Shown here piece by piece: positions 53,149 through 61,587 of a DNA stretch of 64,000 nucleotides. How positions within the stretch are numbered: the first letter of the stretch is position 1; each line of letters opens with the position of its first letter. This DNA is from Leptotrichia sp. OH3620_COT-345 (lineage in GTDB: Bacteria > Fusobacteriota > Fusobacteriia > Fusobacteriales > Leptotrichiaceae), in assembly GCF_003932895.1 (NCBI RefSeq), contig NZ_RQYW01000006.1, positions 1-64,000 on the forward strand. Direction: 5' to 3'. The translations under genes and the position numbers were made by a program. Below the pieces are notes generated by a model. That model was not told where the DNA came from. It saw only the letters and a program-made list of their open reading frames with translations, and did not search any database.

Positions 53149-54251
53149 TGCCGGCATATAAGGATGAAAAAAGCGGAAAATGGTTCGTTTCATTCTATTA
53201 CAAAGACTGGGACGGTGAAAGCAGAAAGAAGTTGAAGAGAGGGTTTGAAACAAAGAAGGATGCAATAGCTTATGAGAGGAATTTCACAGTTAAAATGTCA
53301 GGTTCTCTCAATATGTTATTTGAAGATTATTTTGAACTGTATAAATCCGATGTGATTGGAACTGTAAGGCTTAATACTTGGATGACAAAGGAGCATATGA
53401 TAAGAACGAAAATACTCCCGTTTTTCACCGGAATGAAAGTCAGCGAGATAAAGCCTGTAGTCGTTAAGAAATGGCATAATGTACTTTTGAACATTGAAAA
53501 TGCGGAAGGAGAAGTGTACAAGCCAACTTACCTGAAATCGATCCATGCACAACTTAGCTGTATGTTCAATCATGCGGTCAAGTACTACGGACTAAAACAG
53601 AATCCGTGCAAGATAACAGGACGAATCGGAAAGCAGAAGAGTGATGAGGAAGTAGCGTTTTGGACAAAAGAGGAATACTTGCAGTTTATAGAAGCTGTTA
53701 AGGACAAGGATATTTCATTTTATGCTTTTGAACTACTTTATTGGACGGGAATTCGTTTGGGTGAACTCAGAGCTTTGACGAAAGGGGATTTTAACTTTGA
53801 GAAAAAAACAATGAGAATCAGCAAATCCGCACAGAGAATTAACGGAGAAGAGGTCATTACCGATCCAAAAACACCAAAAAGTAAGCGAACAATCATACTT
53901 CCGGATTTTCTAATCAAAGAACTTCAAGACTACTTCTTAAAGATAGAATACTTTTCTGATGAAGAACAAATTTTCCCGAAATGCAAAACATACTTTAACA
54001 AAGAAATGCAGAGAGGGATTAAAAAGTCCGGAGTTAAGAAAATCAAGCTTCACGCACTGAGACACAGCCATATATCGCTACTGATAGAAATGGGTTTTAC
54101 ACCTGTTGATATTGCAGCAAGAACAGGACATGAGAGCATAAAGGTGTTGATGGATTACAGCCATATGTTCCCTAACAAACAGATGGATATGGCGAATCGG
54201 TTGGATAAGGAGGGAGAATACAGTGAAAGCACCGAAATTTCCAAGCTATGA
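53148..54251 (+). CDS. int: Tyrosine recombinase (integrase) of the element
   Basis: The 367-aa enzyme has an N-terminal arm-binding domain (residues 1-55, KDEKSGKWFVSFYYKDWDGES), a core-binding domain, and a catalytic domain. The catalytic domain contains TGIRLGELRAL (first Arg), HALRHSHIS (His-x-x-Arg), GHESIKVLMDYSH and the tyrosine in MDYSHMF. All catalytic residues are present. It is the Tn916-Int/phage integrase type and catalyses site-specific recombination at the 3' end of guaA. It overlaps the following gene by 29 bp. Confidence 0.95.
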   Translation: MPAYKDEKSGKWFVSFYYKDWDGESRKKLKRGFETKKDAIAYERNFTVKMSGSLNMLFEDYFELYKSDVIGTVRLNTWMTKEHMIRTKILPFFTGMKVSEIKPVVVKKWHNVLLNIENAEGEVYKPTYLKSIHAQLSCMFNHAVKYYGLKQNPCKITGRIGKQKSDEEVAFWTKEEYLQFIEAVKDKDISFYAFELLYWTGIRLGELRALTKGDFNFEKKTMRISKSAQRINGEEVITDPKTPKSKRTIILPDFLIKELQDYFLKIEYFSDEEQIFPKCKTYFNKEMQRGIKKSGVKKIKLHALRHSHISLLIEMGFTPVDIAARTGHESIKVLMDYSHMFPNKQMDMANRLDKEGEYSESTEISKL

Positions 54252-54672
54252 TGAAGCGGTTAATCGCAAGTCAAAAAAAGGAAAACCGCTGATGACTAAG
54301 GAAGAATGGGAAAAGCTTGAGGAAGAAAGAAAGCAAAAAGACAAAGACAAGCATGTAAAGTCTGATAAAAACCGAAAGCGACGGGCAACAATAGTTTTCA
54401 GAACTACCGAAAAGGATCGAGAAATCATATTCAGTAAAATTGCACTATCAGGGTTAAACAGACAAGACTATATGACGGATGCAATATTGAATGCACCGAT
54501 AAAGGTTGTTGCAACAAGGAATGTGATCGACCAATGTAAAACGGAGCTGCAAAATATTTTTGCGGAGCTTCGGAGGATAAACAGTTATGAGAATATGGCT
54601 GAAAAGGACAAATATGTACTTGAGATGATTTGTCAAATTATTGAAGCGGCACTAAAAAATAAAAGCCTTTAG
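54223..54672 (+). CDS. Uncharacterised mobilisation/regulatory protein
   Basis: The 149-aa protein starts at GTG 54223 after AAGGAGG inside the end of the integrase gene. The N-terminal third is Lys/Glu-rich. The central VFRTTEKDREIIFSKIALSGLNRQDYM and the C-terminal helix resemble ribbon-helix-helix proteins of the MobC class. It is related in pattern to the MobC gene further along the element. It may help regulate replication or transfer. Confidence 0.55.
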   Translation: MKAPKFPSYDEAVNRKSKKGKPLMTKEEWEKLEEERKQKDKDKHVKSDKNRKRRATIVFRTTEKDREIIFSKIALSGLNRQDYMTDAILNAPIKVVATRNVIDQCKTELQNIFAELRRINSYENMAEKDKYVLEMICQIIEAALKNKSL

Positions 54673-54748
54673 CCAAAAGACCAAAGGCAAGATGAAAGTA
54701 CAACTTGGTATTTCATCCCTGACAAGATTATTTTATCAGGTTGTACTT
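54665..54748 (+). promoter_or_regulatory. Leader with mutually exclusive hairpins before the primase
   Basis: GCCTTT/AAAGGC (54665-54688) overlaps the upstream stop codon. Then two alternatives compete: GATGAAA/TTTCATC (54691-54717) together with CCTGA/TCAGG (54718-54740), or AAGTACAAC/GTTGTACTT (54696-54748). The primase ribosome site TTAGGAGGTTACC follows. Such switching stems suggest attenuation or antisense control of the primase-helicase genes. Confidence 0.45.
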
Positions 54749-54779
54749 CCGTTCTCAATAAAAATTTTAGGAGGTTACC

Positions 54780-55709
54780 ATGATAAACAAGGAGAACTAT
54801 CTACAAAATATTCCACTTGAATTAAGGCAATATAAGCAATGGCTGTGGTTTAAGAGAATTGTAAAAGTAGACAAATGGGGAAAAGAAAAAATTTCTAAAA
54901 TACCCATCAGCCCAATCACATTAAAATCAGATGGTTGGAACGATAGAAAGCATTGGACGGATTTTGAAACGGCAGTTAAAAATTTAGAAAGTAGTGGCTC
55001 GGATGGATTGTCTTTTGCACTAAGCAAAGATGATCCATTTGTTTGTATCGACTTAGATCGGGTTGATGACAGCTTTGGAGATTTTCTAAATGACTTCCAT
55101 GACACCTATCGAGAAGTCTCACAATCCGGGAGAGGTGTTCATATCTTTGCTAAAGGTGTGATTGCAAAAAACTTCAATAATCAAATCGAAAAAGTGGAGA
55201 TGTATCAGGAAAACAGGTGCATTGCGATGACAGGAAATATCCAAAGGTTTGGGAATGTGCCTGTCAGAACGATCAAGCCAAAACAAAAAGAACTGGATAA
55301 ATACTATAAATTATTTGCTCCGAAAGATAGCATTAAAGAAGCGATTAGAAAGTATCAAGTGATGGATGACCGGGTTCCGGATAGCAACAAAGTTATAGAG
55401 ATAATGTGCAGACATAATGCGAGGGCGAAGGCTTTGTTTGAAGGCTCGAACACAAGCGGAGATCCAAGCAAAGATGATTTTGTACTTCTTCTTTTCCTAA
55501 ACAGCTTTACGCACGGAAACGCAGAAATGATGAAAGAAATCTTCCTCAGATCTGCACTGAATCGAATGGGAGATAAAAGCAAAAGAAGGACAGAAGCAGG
55601 CTATCTTAGATATTTGGATGAGAGTATTAGAAAAGCATTGCAGGGAGGCAATCAAAGATATTGGGATTATAACTATCACAGAAAAAAAGGAGGATATTCG
55701 CTTGAATAA
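54780..55709 (+). CDS. PrimPol-like DNA primase/polymerase
   Basis: The 309-aa protein shows FVCIDLDRVDD (catalytic D-x-D) and VSQSGRGVHIFAKG, the pattern of phage and plasmid archaeo-eukaryotic type primases. It then has a helical tail, probably interacting with the helicase. TTAGGAGGTTACC precedes the ATG. It overlaps the vapE-like gene, and together they form a replication module that lets the excised element replicate before transfer. It has the usual length for standalone PrimPol proteins of such islands. Confidence 0.8.
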   Translation: MINKENYLQNIPLELRQYKQWLWFKRIVKVDKWGKEKISKIPISPITLKSDGWNDRKHWTDFETAVKNLESSGSDGLSFALSKDDPFVCIDLDRVDDSFGDFLNDFHDTYREVSQSGRGVHIFAKGVIAKNFNNQIEKVEMYQENRCIAMTGNIQRFGNVPVRTIKPKQKELDKYYKLFAPKDSIKEAIRKYQVMDDRVPDSNKVIEIMCRHNARAKALFEGSNTSGDPSKDDFVLLLFLNSFTHGNAEMMKEIFLRSALNRMGDKSKRRTEAGYLRYLDESIRKALQGGNQRYWDYNYHRKKGGYSLE

Positions 55710-57093
55710 CTGGCTTACATTTGATGATGTGGAGCTTTCCGATTACTTGAATCGTGAGCTTGAACTCACAGAGAAGGGACAAGTCAAAAGTACAACCACC
55801 AATCTCATTACTGTGTTAGTAAATCCTTGTTTTTGCAAAGAAAGAGAGATTTTATCCGGTCATATATTTTTCGATACTTGCAGCATGACGATTCAGTTTT
55901 ATGGATGGCTGAGAGGTGAAAAAAGTTCGGATTTTGAAATTCGAAAATGGAATGACCATATGACGAATATCCTTGGTGTTGAAATCGAGAGAGAGTTTGG
56001 CATCAAATATTCCAAAAGTCGTATGGAAGATGCAATCACTTTTGTTGCACATAAAAGAACGATAAACTTGCCTGCAATGTATATGAAATCCTTGACTTAT
56101 GATGGCAAGGAACATATTTCAAAATTGCTTTCAAAATATCTTGGGGCAGAAGAAAATGAGCTGAATTCCTGGATAATGAAACATATCTTGGTCGGTATGG
56201 TAAAACGGGTATTTCATCCGGGATGCAAGTTTGATGAACTGATGGTTTTGACAGGCTCTCAAGGTGTGGGAAAGACATCCTTTATTGAAAAGCTGGCACT
56301 GTTCCCCGAATGGTATTGTTCGCTCAATAACATCAAAGGCAAGGATGCGGTCAGCAATTTGGTGGGGAAAGTCGTAGTAGAACTGGAGGAATTTGTGGCA
56401 CTTAGAAACGCAAAGAGTGCTGATGAAGCGAAGCTCTTTATTTCTGCAAGAACAAGCACAGTAAGACTTCCATATGAGAGGTTTTCAAGAGATGTAAAAC
56501 GAACTTGTATCTTGATTGCAACGACAAATGATGCGACATTCCTGGGAGATTTTTCGGGAGAGCGAAGATACTTGCCGGTCAAAGTAAATATGGAAAAAAT
56601 ACAGATGCCGCTCATGTATGATCCTGAAAAATTTCCTGTATTGGAAACTATCACAAAAGAAGAACATGAGGAAATGGTAAGAAATGACTTCGAAGGAGCC
56701 ATTGCAGAAGCCGTATATCTTTACGAAAACAAATTACACGATTTCTATTTGCCGAAAGAATTGAGAAATGATCTGAATCTTGTCATTCAAACGCATAAAA
56801 GTGAAAACCGACATGTCCAAAACTTCCTGGACTTTATGGAATGGAAAACGACAAAATCCGATACGCCGGATCTCCTTTGTTCCGCAGAATTTACAAGTAA
56901 GTACCCTGAAACGAATGAAAAAGTCTTTTCGGAACTGATGGCAAATGAGATGGCGGGAGAATGGATCTTAGAAGCAAATGTGAAAAGCAAGAAGGTAAGG
57001 ATTGACGGAGTGGTTCGAGTAAGTAAGAAATTCTACAAAAGGACAATAACTACAGACTTTGTGGAAGTAGAAGCCTCGGAGATACCGTTCTGA
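55702..57093 (+). CDS. VapE-type SF3-like helicase of the element
   Basis: The 463-aa protein has VLTGSQGVGKTSFIEKL (Walker A, about 205-220), VGKVVVELEEFVAL (Walker B) and IAATTND/FLGDFSGERRYLPV, the core of the virulence-associated E family. These act as replication helicases on pathogenicity islands. The start is a TTG at 55702 with AAGGAGG 8 nt upstream, inside the end of the primase gene. It completes the primase-helicase pair. Confidence 0.85.
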   Translation: MNNWLTFDDVELSDYLNRELELTEKGQVKSTTTNLITVLVNPCFCKEREILSGHIFFDTCSMTIQFYGWLRGEKSSDFEIRKWNDHMTNILGVEIEREFGIKYSKSRMEDAITFVAHKRTINLPAMYMKSLTYDGKEHISKLLSKYLGAEENELNSWIMKHILVGMVKRVFHPGCKFDELMVLTGSQGVGKTSFIEKLALFPEWYCSLNNIKGKDAVSNLVGKVVVELEEFVALRNAKSADEAKLFISARTSTVRLPYERFSRDVKRTCILIATTNDATFLGDFSGERRYLPVKVNMEKIQMPLMYDPEKFPVLETITKEEHEEMVRNDFEGAIAEAVYLYENKLHDFYLPKELRNDLNLVIQTHKSENRHVQNFLDFMEWKTTKSDTPDLLCSAEFTSKYPETNEKVFSELMANEMAGEWILEANVKSKKVRIDGVVRVSKKFYKRTITTDFVEVEASEIPF

Positions 57094-57110
57094 GAGTTTT
57101 GAAAAAGTCC

Positions 57111-57330
57111 GCTACCGCTACTTTGCTACCGACTTCAAAGGTAGTGTGGTAGTGGTAGCGATAACTTTCAAACTTCTATAAAACGGAACTTGAGCAGAAT
57201 GAGAGTTATCCCTCTTGGCTACGGATGCCCTTATTCTTCTGTGATAGTCATAAGAGAATAGAGCTTATTTTCACAAAAAGAGTATGTTCAGAGAGATAGC
57301 AAGCATATACTTTTTGACCACAGTCAAAAA
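57111..57330. repeat. Structured non-coding region with several inverted repeats
   Basis: GCTACC-G-CTAC (57111-57121) pairs with GTAG-T-GGTAGC (57149-57159) and encloses CTACC/GGTAG. CAAAAAG..TATG (57274-57286) pairs with CATA..CTTTTTG (57304-57316). TTTTTGAC-CACA-GTCAAAAA (57311-57330) is a perfect hairpin and competes with the previous one. This region could contain a replication origin for the VapE system or controls for the mobilisation genes. No ORF is present. Confidence 0.5.
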
Positions 57331-57375
57331 AGTAGGCTTGTAAGCTGGGAATTCAGCTTAACCAATTTTACCCTC

Positions 57376-57460
57376 GCCTAATTATCTCGGCAACTCAAAT
57401 AAATTTTCGTTGGAGATAATTGGCTGGGGCAGACCCTAGGGAGAACCCTAAGACCCCGAA
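57376..57460 (+). other. Candidate origin of transfer (oriT)
   Basis: GCC(T)AATTATCTC (57376-57388) pairs with GAGATAATTGGC (57413-57424), enclosing CAAC/GTTG. A GC-rich segment follows (TGGGGCAGACCCTAGGGAGAACCCTAAGACCCC, in shorter words GACCCTAGGG and AACCCTAAG), unusual for this AT-rich DNA. A hairpin followed by a GC-rich nick region about 60 bp before the relaxosome genes is the normal oriT layout. The exact nick site is not determinable by eye. Confidence 0.6.
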
Positions 57461-57480
57461 AAAGAAAGGAGTGATGAAAC

Positions 57481-57861
57481 ATGTCAAAGAGCGTTAATCG
57501 TAAAAACAATTGCACCGTTCATTTCATGGTGAATGAAGAAGAGATGAAGGAACTCAATCGAAGATTTGCAATGACCAATTTTAAGAGTAAGAGAGAGTTT
57601 TATCGAGATAGTATTTTCAAGAACAGGATCATCAGCATTGATTTATCCGGTGAGTTTCGAAAAGAACTGAGGGAGTTTTCTTCTCTTATCAGTCGCAATT
57701 CAGCGAACCTAAATCAGATAGCAAAGGCAGTAAACAGCACAGGAATTATCTACAAAGATGATATTGAGAGCATCCAGAAAGCTTTACAAGGAGAACTTCT
57801 TTTCTTGTCTGAGCTTCGAGAGAAAGTTTCGGATTATATCATCAACGAGGTGATCAGCTGA
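57481..57861 (+). CDS. mobC: MobC relaxosome accessory protein
   Basis: The 126-aa protein has an N-terminal ribbon-helix-helix (VHFMVNEEEMKELNRRF) and the conserved SRNSANLNQIAKAVNSTG segment of MobC proteins, which help the relaxase reach oriT. GAAAGGAGTGATGAAAC precedes the ATG. Its stop overlaps the start of the relaxase gene (ATGA). Confidence 0.85.
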   Translation: MSKSVNRKNNCTVHFMVNEEEMKELNRRFAMTNFKSKREFYRDSIFKNRIISIDLSGEFRKELREFSSLISRNSANLNQIAKAVNSTGIIYKDDIESIQKALQGELLFLSELREKVSDYIINEVIS

Positions 57862-59321
57862 TGGCGGTTACGAAGATACATCCAATCAAGACTACACTGA
57901 AAAAAGCGATAGACTATATCTGCAATGGCGATAAAACCGATGATGAAATCTATGTTACGACCCACCTTTGTAGCAGAGAAAATGCTCACAAGGAATTTGA
58001 ACTTACAAAGAAACAATTTAACTCAAGAACCAAGACTTTAGCTCATCATCTGATTCAATCCTTCGTGCCGGAAGAAGTGAGTTTTGAAGAAGCTCATCAG
58101 GTAGGAATCGAACTCTGCGAAAAGATTTTAGAGGGAAAATATGAGTATGTTTTAGCTACTCATATTGATAAAGATCATATTCATAATCATATCATTTTCA
58201 ATTCCATAGATGTGGATGAGGGAAAGGTTTATCATTCCTATTACGGCTCATATATGAACATCAGAAATCAAAGCGATAAGCTTTGCAAGGAGCATAATTT
58301 ATCTGTCATCGACCAAGAAACACAAAAAGAAATCAACGAGATTAAGCGAAGAAAATTTGTAAGTTGGCATGATTGGAATGAGGATAAAAAAGGCAGTAGC
58401 TATAAGTCGAGACTTCAATTTGATATTGATAGAAGTATTCAGCAGTCCGTCAATTGGCAGGACTTCTTATCTAAAATGGAACGGTATGGGTATGAAATTA
58501 AGTTTGGTAAACACATCGCTTTTAGAAGTAAGAATCAGCAGAGATTTACCCGAGCGAAGACGATTGGAGACAACTATACCGAAGAGCGGATTAGAGATAG
58601 GATCCTGAATAAAGACAGAGAAATTGGAAATATCATTGACATCAAGAACAACGAAAAAGTGAAGTCAAGCAAAGGATATGAGCGTTGGGCTACGAAACAT
58701 AATCTTAAGACGGCTGCTTCTACACTGATTGAAATCAGGAATAAAGGGTTTAACTCAATGGAAGAGTTGGAGCGTGGTATCAGCCGAATCTCAATCGAAA
58801 AGAATGAGTTGAAGCGAGAATTTGATAAGCTGTCATGGGAGCAAAAGAGGATAAAAGAAGTAGTAAAGCATATTCAAATCTGTATTAGCAAGCGAGAGCA
58901 TTACGAGAGCTATCGTAAAAATCAAAATGATAAAATTTATATGATGATGAACCGAAAAGATGTGGAAGCTTATCAGAAATCTTATGAGGAAATAGATGTT
59001 TTTCTTAAGCAATTTCCACAATTGAGACATGTGGTATTGGGAGAGTTGAAGACAAAATCAGGCAAAAGTCTTTTCAGGAAATTAAATGAGCATTCTAAAG
59101 AATTACAAGCTAAACAAGGGGAGATAATCAAGGAATATGATTCATTAGCAGCACAGTATGAGGAATTGGAATATCTGAAAAATAATATGAATGATTATCT
59201 TGGTAGGGATAATACTGATAAGAAAAAGGAATCGGTTATTGATACAATTAAGAGGCATAAGGCTGAAGAGAAGGAAAAATCTAAAGAAAAGATCAGAATA
59301 TCTAAAGAAGCAGAAAGATAA
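57861..59321 (+). CDS. MOBP-type relaxase
   Basis: The 486-aa protein begins TKIHPIKTTLKKAIDYICNG (motif I tyrosine) and contains THIDKDHIHNHIIFN (the H-x-D-x-x-H-x-H metal triad, motif III) near residue 95. These are the hallmarks of MOBP/VirD2-like relaxases. The enzyme nicks oriT and leads the DNA strand into a coupling protein. The C-terminal half is coiled-coil and basic. The element encodes no coupling protein, so it needs a helper system. Confidence 0.9.
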   Translation: MAVTKIHPIKTTLKKAIDYICNGDKTDDEIYVTTHLCSRENAHKEFELTKKQFNSRTKTLAHHLIQSFVPEEVSFEEAHQVGIELCEKILEGKYEYVLATHIDKDHIHNHIIFNSIDVDEGKVYHSYYGSYMNIRNQSDKLCKEHNLSVIDQETQKEINEIKRRKFVSWHDWNEDKKGSSYKSRLQFDIDRSIQQSVNWQDFLSKMERYGYEIKFGKHIAFRSKNQQRFTRAKTIGDNYTEERIRDRILNKDREIGNIIDIKNNEKVKSSKGYERWATKHNLKTAASTLIEIRNKGFNSMEELERGISRISIEKNELKREFDKLSWEQKRIKEVVKHIQICISKREHYESYRKNQNDKIYMMMNRKDVEAYQKSYEEIDVFLKQFPQLRHVVLGELKTKSGKSLFRKLNEHSKELQAKQGEIIKEYDSLAAQYEELEYLKNNMNDYLGRDNTDKKKESVIDTIKRHKAEEKEKSKEKIRISKEAER

Positions 59322-59326
59322 TTTTA

Positions 59327-59359
59327 TAGTCGGTGTGGTCATAGGACTGCACTGACTAT
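59327..59359 (+). terminator. Hairpin after the relaxase gene
   Basis: TAGTCGGTGTGGTC pairs with GACTGCACTGACTA (three G-U pairs) around an ATAG loop, followed by TATTTTG. It is a probable terminator before the restriction-modification genes. Confidence 0.6.
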
Positions 59360-59410
59360 ATTTTGTCAAAGATAAAATAGAGAGATTATCTAACGATAAC
59401 GTGAGATTTG

Positions 59411-59463
59411 TTGAATAAATCGCTTGTTTATGCTATAATCAAACAAACCATAACTGTGTGGTT
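59411..59463 (+). promoter_or_regulatory. Promoter and operator of the methyltransferase gene
   Basis: TTGAAT (59411-59416), 17 bp, and TG-C-TATAAT (59434-59439, extended -10) form a promoter. AACCATA-ACTG-TGTGGTT (59446-59463) is an imperfect 7-bp inverted repeat at the transcription start and is a candidate operator for the methyltransferase's own HTH domain. TTATC-N4-GATAA lies just upstream of the -35. Confidence 0.6.
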
Positions 59464-59484
59464 GCGACTTTAGGAGGTGTGAAA

Positions 59485-60708
59485 GTGGCAGTTTGCTATA
59501 ATAATCTTTGGAAATTGCTTATAGATAAAAATATGAATAAAACTGAATTAAAAGAGGCTGCAGGAATAAGCTTTAATGTAATGGCTCGCATGGGAAAAAA
59601 TGAGACTATTTCTTTTGAAAGTATTGAAAAAATATGTACTGCTTTGAATTGCGATGTAGGAGATATTATTTCTATTGCTCAAAATACAGAAACGGAAGTT
59701 AAAGCTTTCAAAACAATAGAATTGTTTGCAGGTGCAGGAGGACTGGCTTTAGGCATTGAAAAAGCGGGATTTGAAACTATTGGATTGATAGAATTTGATA
59801 AAGCAGCTTCAGATACATTGAAATATAATCGCCCTAATTGGAGGGTTATAAATGATGATATTGCTAACATATCGTGTTTGGATTTAGAGAAATATTTTGA
59901 CATAAAAAAAGGGGAGCTTGATTTATTATCAGGAGGAGCTCCTTGCCAATCTTTTTCTTATGCGGGTAAAAGATTAGGATTAGAGGATGCAAGGGGAACT
60001 TTATTTTATCATTATGCAAAATTCTTGGATAAACTCCAACCAAAAATGTTTTTGTTTGAAAATGTTAAGGGATTGCTCACTCATGATAGGGGTCGAACAT
60101 ATAAAACTATTACAGATATCTTCGAGAATTCAGGATATGCAATTCAGAAAAGTATACTAAATGCTTGGGATTATGGGGTGGCACAAAAAAGAGAACGGCT
60201 TATTACCATTGGAATACGAAATGATTTTGTTGATAAAATACATTTTGACTTTCCTACTCCGCACAAATATAGACCTGTGTTACGTGATATTCTTTTAGAT
60301 TGTCCTGAAAGTGAAGGAACATCTTATTCTGAATCTAAGCGGAAAATTTTTGAATTGGTTCCTCCAGGAGGTTATTGGCGGGATATCCCGGAGGATATAG
60401 CTAAAGAATATATGAAAAGCTGTTGGTATATGGAGGGTGGCAGAACAGGTATCTTAAGGCGATTGAGCTTAGATGAACCATCTCTGACTGTATTGACTTC
60501 GCCAAGTCAAAAGCAGACGGATCGTTGTCATCCGTTAGAGTCACGCCCATTTACTATAAGGGAAAATGCAAGATGTCAAAGCTTTCCGGATGACTGGCAA
60601 TTTTGTGGGAGCGTGGGGCAACAGTATAAGCAAGTTGGGAATGCTGTTCCCGTCAATTTAGCATATGATATTGCACTCAAAATAAAAGAAGCATTGGAGG
60701 AATTATAA
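59485..60708 (+). CDS. C5-cytosine methyltransferase with N-terminal HTH
   Basis: The 407-aa protein carries an XRE-like HTH (about 1-65, NNLWKLLIDKNMNKTELKEAAGIS) fused to a C5 methyltransferase. The latter has motif I FAGAGGLALG, motif IV GGAPCQSFSYAG with the catalytic cysteine, motif VI ENVKG, VAQKRERLITIG and motif X QYKQVGNAVPV. GTG 59485 is the start, with AGGAGG 7 nt before it. The HTH probably lets the enzyme repress its own promoter, as in the SsoII/Ecl18kI type. It protects host DNA from the partner nuclease and overlaps it by one base (TAATG). Confidence 0.92.
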   Translation: MAVCYNNLWKLLIDKNMNKTELKEAAGISFNVMARMGKNETISFESIEKICTALNCDVGDIISIAQNTETEVKAFKTIELFAGAGGLALGIEKAGFETIGLIEFDKAASDTLKYNRPNWRVINDDIANISCLDLEKYFDIKKGELDLLSGGAPCQSFSYAGKRLGLEDARGTLFYHYAKFLDKLQPKMFLFENVKGLLTHDRGRTYKTITDIFENSGYAIQKSILNAWDYGVAQKRERLITIGIRNDFVDKIHFDFPTPHKYRPVLRDILLDCPESEGTSYSESKRKIFELVPPGGYWRDIPEDIAKEYMKSCWYMEGGRTGILRRLSLDEPSLTVLTSPSQKQTDRCHPLESRPFTIRENARCQSFPDDWQFCGSVGQQYKQVGNAVPVNLAYDIALKIKEALEEL

Positions 60709-61520
60709 TGTGGAATTTAACTTTTATAACAGAAGAAGATTTTACAAATCATGTGAAATCTACCATTGAAAAATATGGCGAAAAACTGGAATCTTTTGAT
60801 CTAAGGCGTTTTAATAAGAATATTATTGACCCAATAAAACTTATTTTCGATAAGACGGTATATCAGTCATCGTGGGAAGAAATTGTAAGTAATGAAATAT
60901 TTCGTCAAAGAGATAAATCAAATAATAATGATATCGGATATTTTCACCAGAGAATTTTTCAGTATATAGAAAATTGTCATGTTCCACCTAATGGAGAAGA
61001 GAGTGGTTGGGATGTCATATATGAAAATACTAATGGAATTGAAATCCCTGATGCAGGTAGTGTTCATACAGTGTATGTTGAAATGAAAAACAAACATAAT
61101 ACAATGAACTCAGCTTCAGCAGGTAAGACGTTTATCAAAATGCAAAATCAACTTTTGAACGACGATGACTGTGCTTGCTTTTTGGTTGAAGCAATTGCAC
61201 AGCGTTCTCAAAATATCAAGTGGGAAACTACTGTAGATAAGAAAAAAGTAGGACATAAACTGATACGTAGAGTTAGTCTTGATCAATTTTATGCTCTTGT
61301 AACAGGACAAGAAGATGCTTTTTATCAGATGTGTATGGTGCTACCATCTGTTATTGAGAAGGCTGTAAAAGACTTTGAAGGAACGATTGTGCCGAATGAT
61401 ACAGTTATTGATGAACTAAGAGAAAGGGCAGTTCAACGGGATATTGATTCCGAAGATATGGCAATTGCAATGGCAGCATATATGCTTGGCTTTGGCAGTT
61501 ATAGAGGTTTTAATCAATAA
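60708..61520 (+). CDS. Eco47II-family type II restriction endonuclease
   Basis: The 270-aa protein shows RRFNKNIIDPIKLIFD, NEIFRQRDKSNNNDIGYFHQ, YVEMKNKHNTMNS (the PD-(D/E)xK-like E-x-K) and RRVSLDQFYALVTG, which match the Eco47II-like endonuclease family, whose characterised members cut GGNCC-type sites. It follows the methyltransferase by translational overlap. Exact specificity cannot be read from sequence. It would act as an anti-phage and addiction module that stabilises the element. Confidence 0.85.
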   Translation: MWNLTFITEEDFTNHVKSTIEKYGEKLESFDLRRFNKNIIDPIKLIFDKTVYQSSWEEIVSNEIFRQRDKSNNNDIGYFHQRIFQYIENCHVPPNGEESGWDVIYENTNGIEIPDAGSVHTVYVEMKNKHNTMNSASAGKTFIKMQNQLLNDDDCACFLVEAIAQRSQNIKWETTVDKKKVGHKLIRRVSLDQFYALVTGQEDAFYQMCMVLPSVIEKAVKDFEGTIVPNDTVIDELRERAVQRDIDSEDMAIAMAAYMLGFGSYRGFNQ

Positions 61521-61587
61521 TTTAGATGACAAAGAAATTATATGATAGGAAAAAGATTCGACAATTAATAATGGAGGTGAAGTAAAT

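Noticed and set aside
59485-61520. Depletion of GGNCC sites as evidence for the restriction specificity
   Set aside because: GGACC words do occur (for example near 35460 and 39070), and in such AT-rich DNA a count by eye cannot show avoidance.
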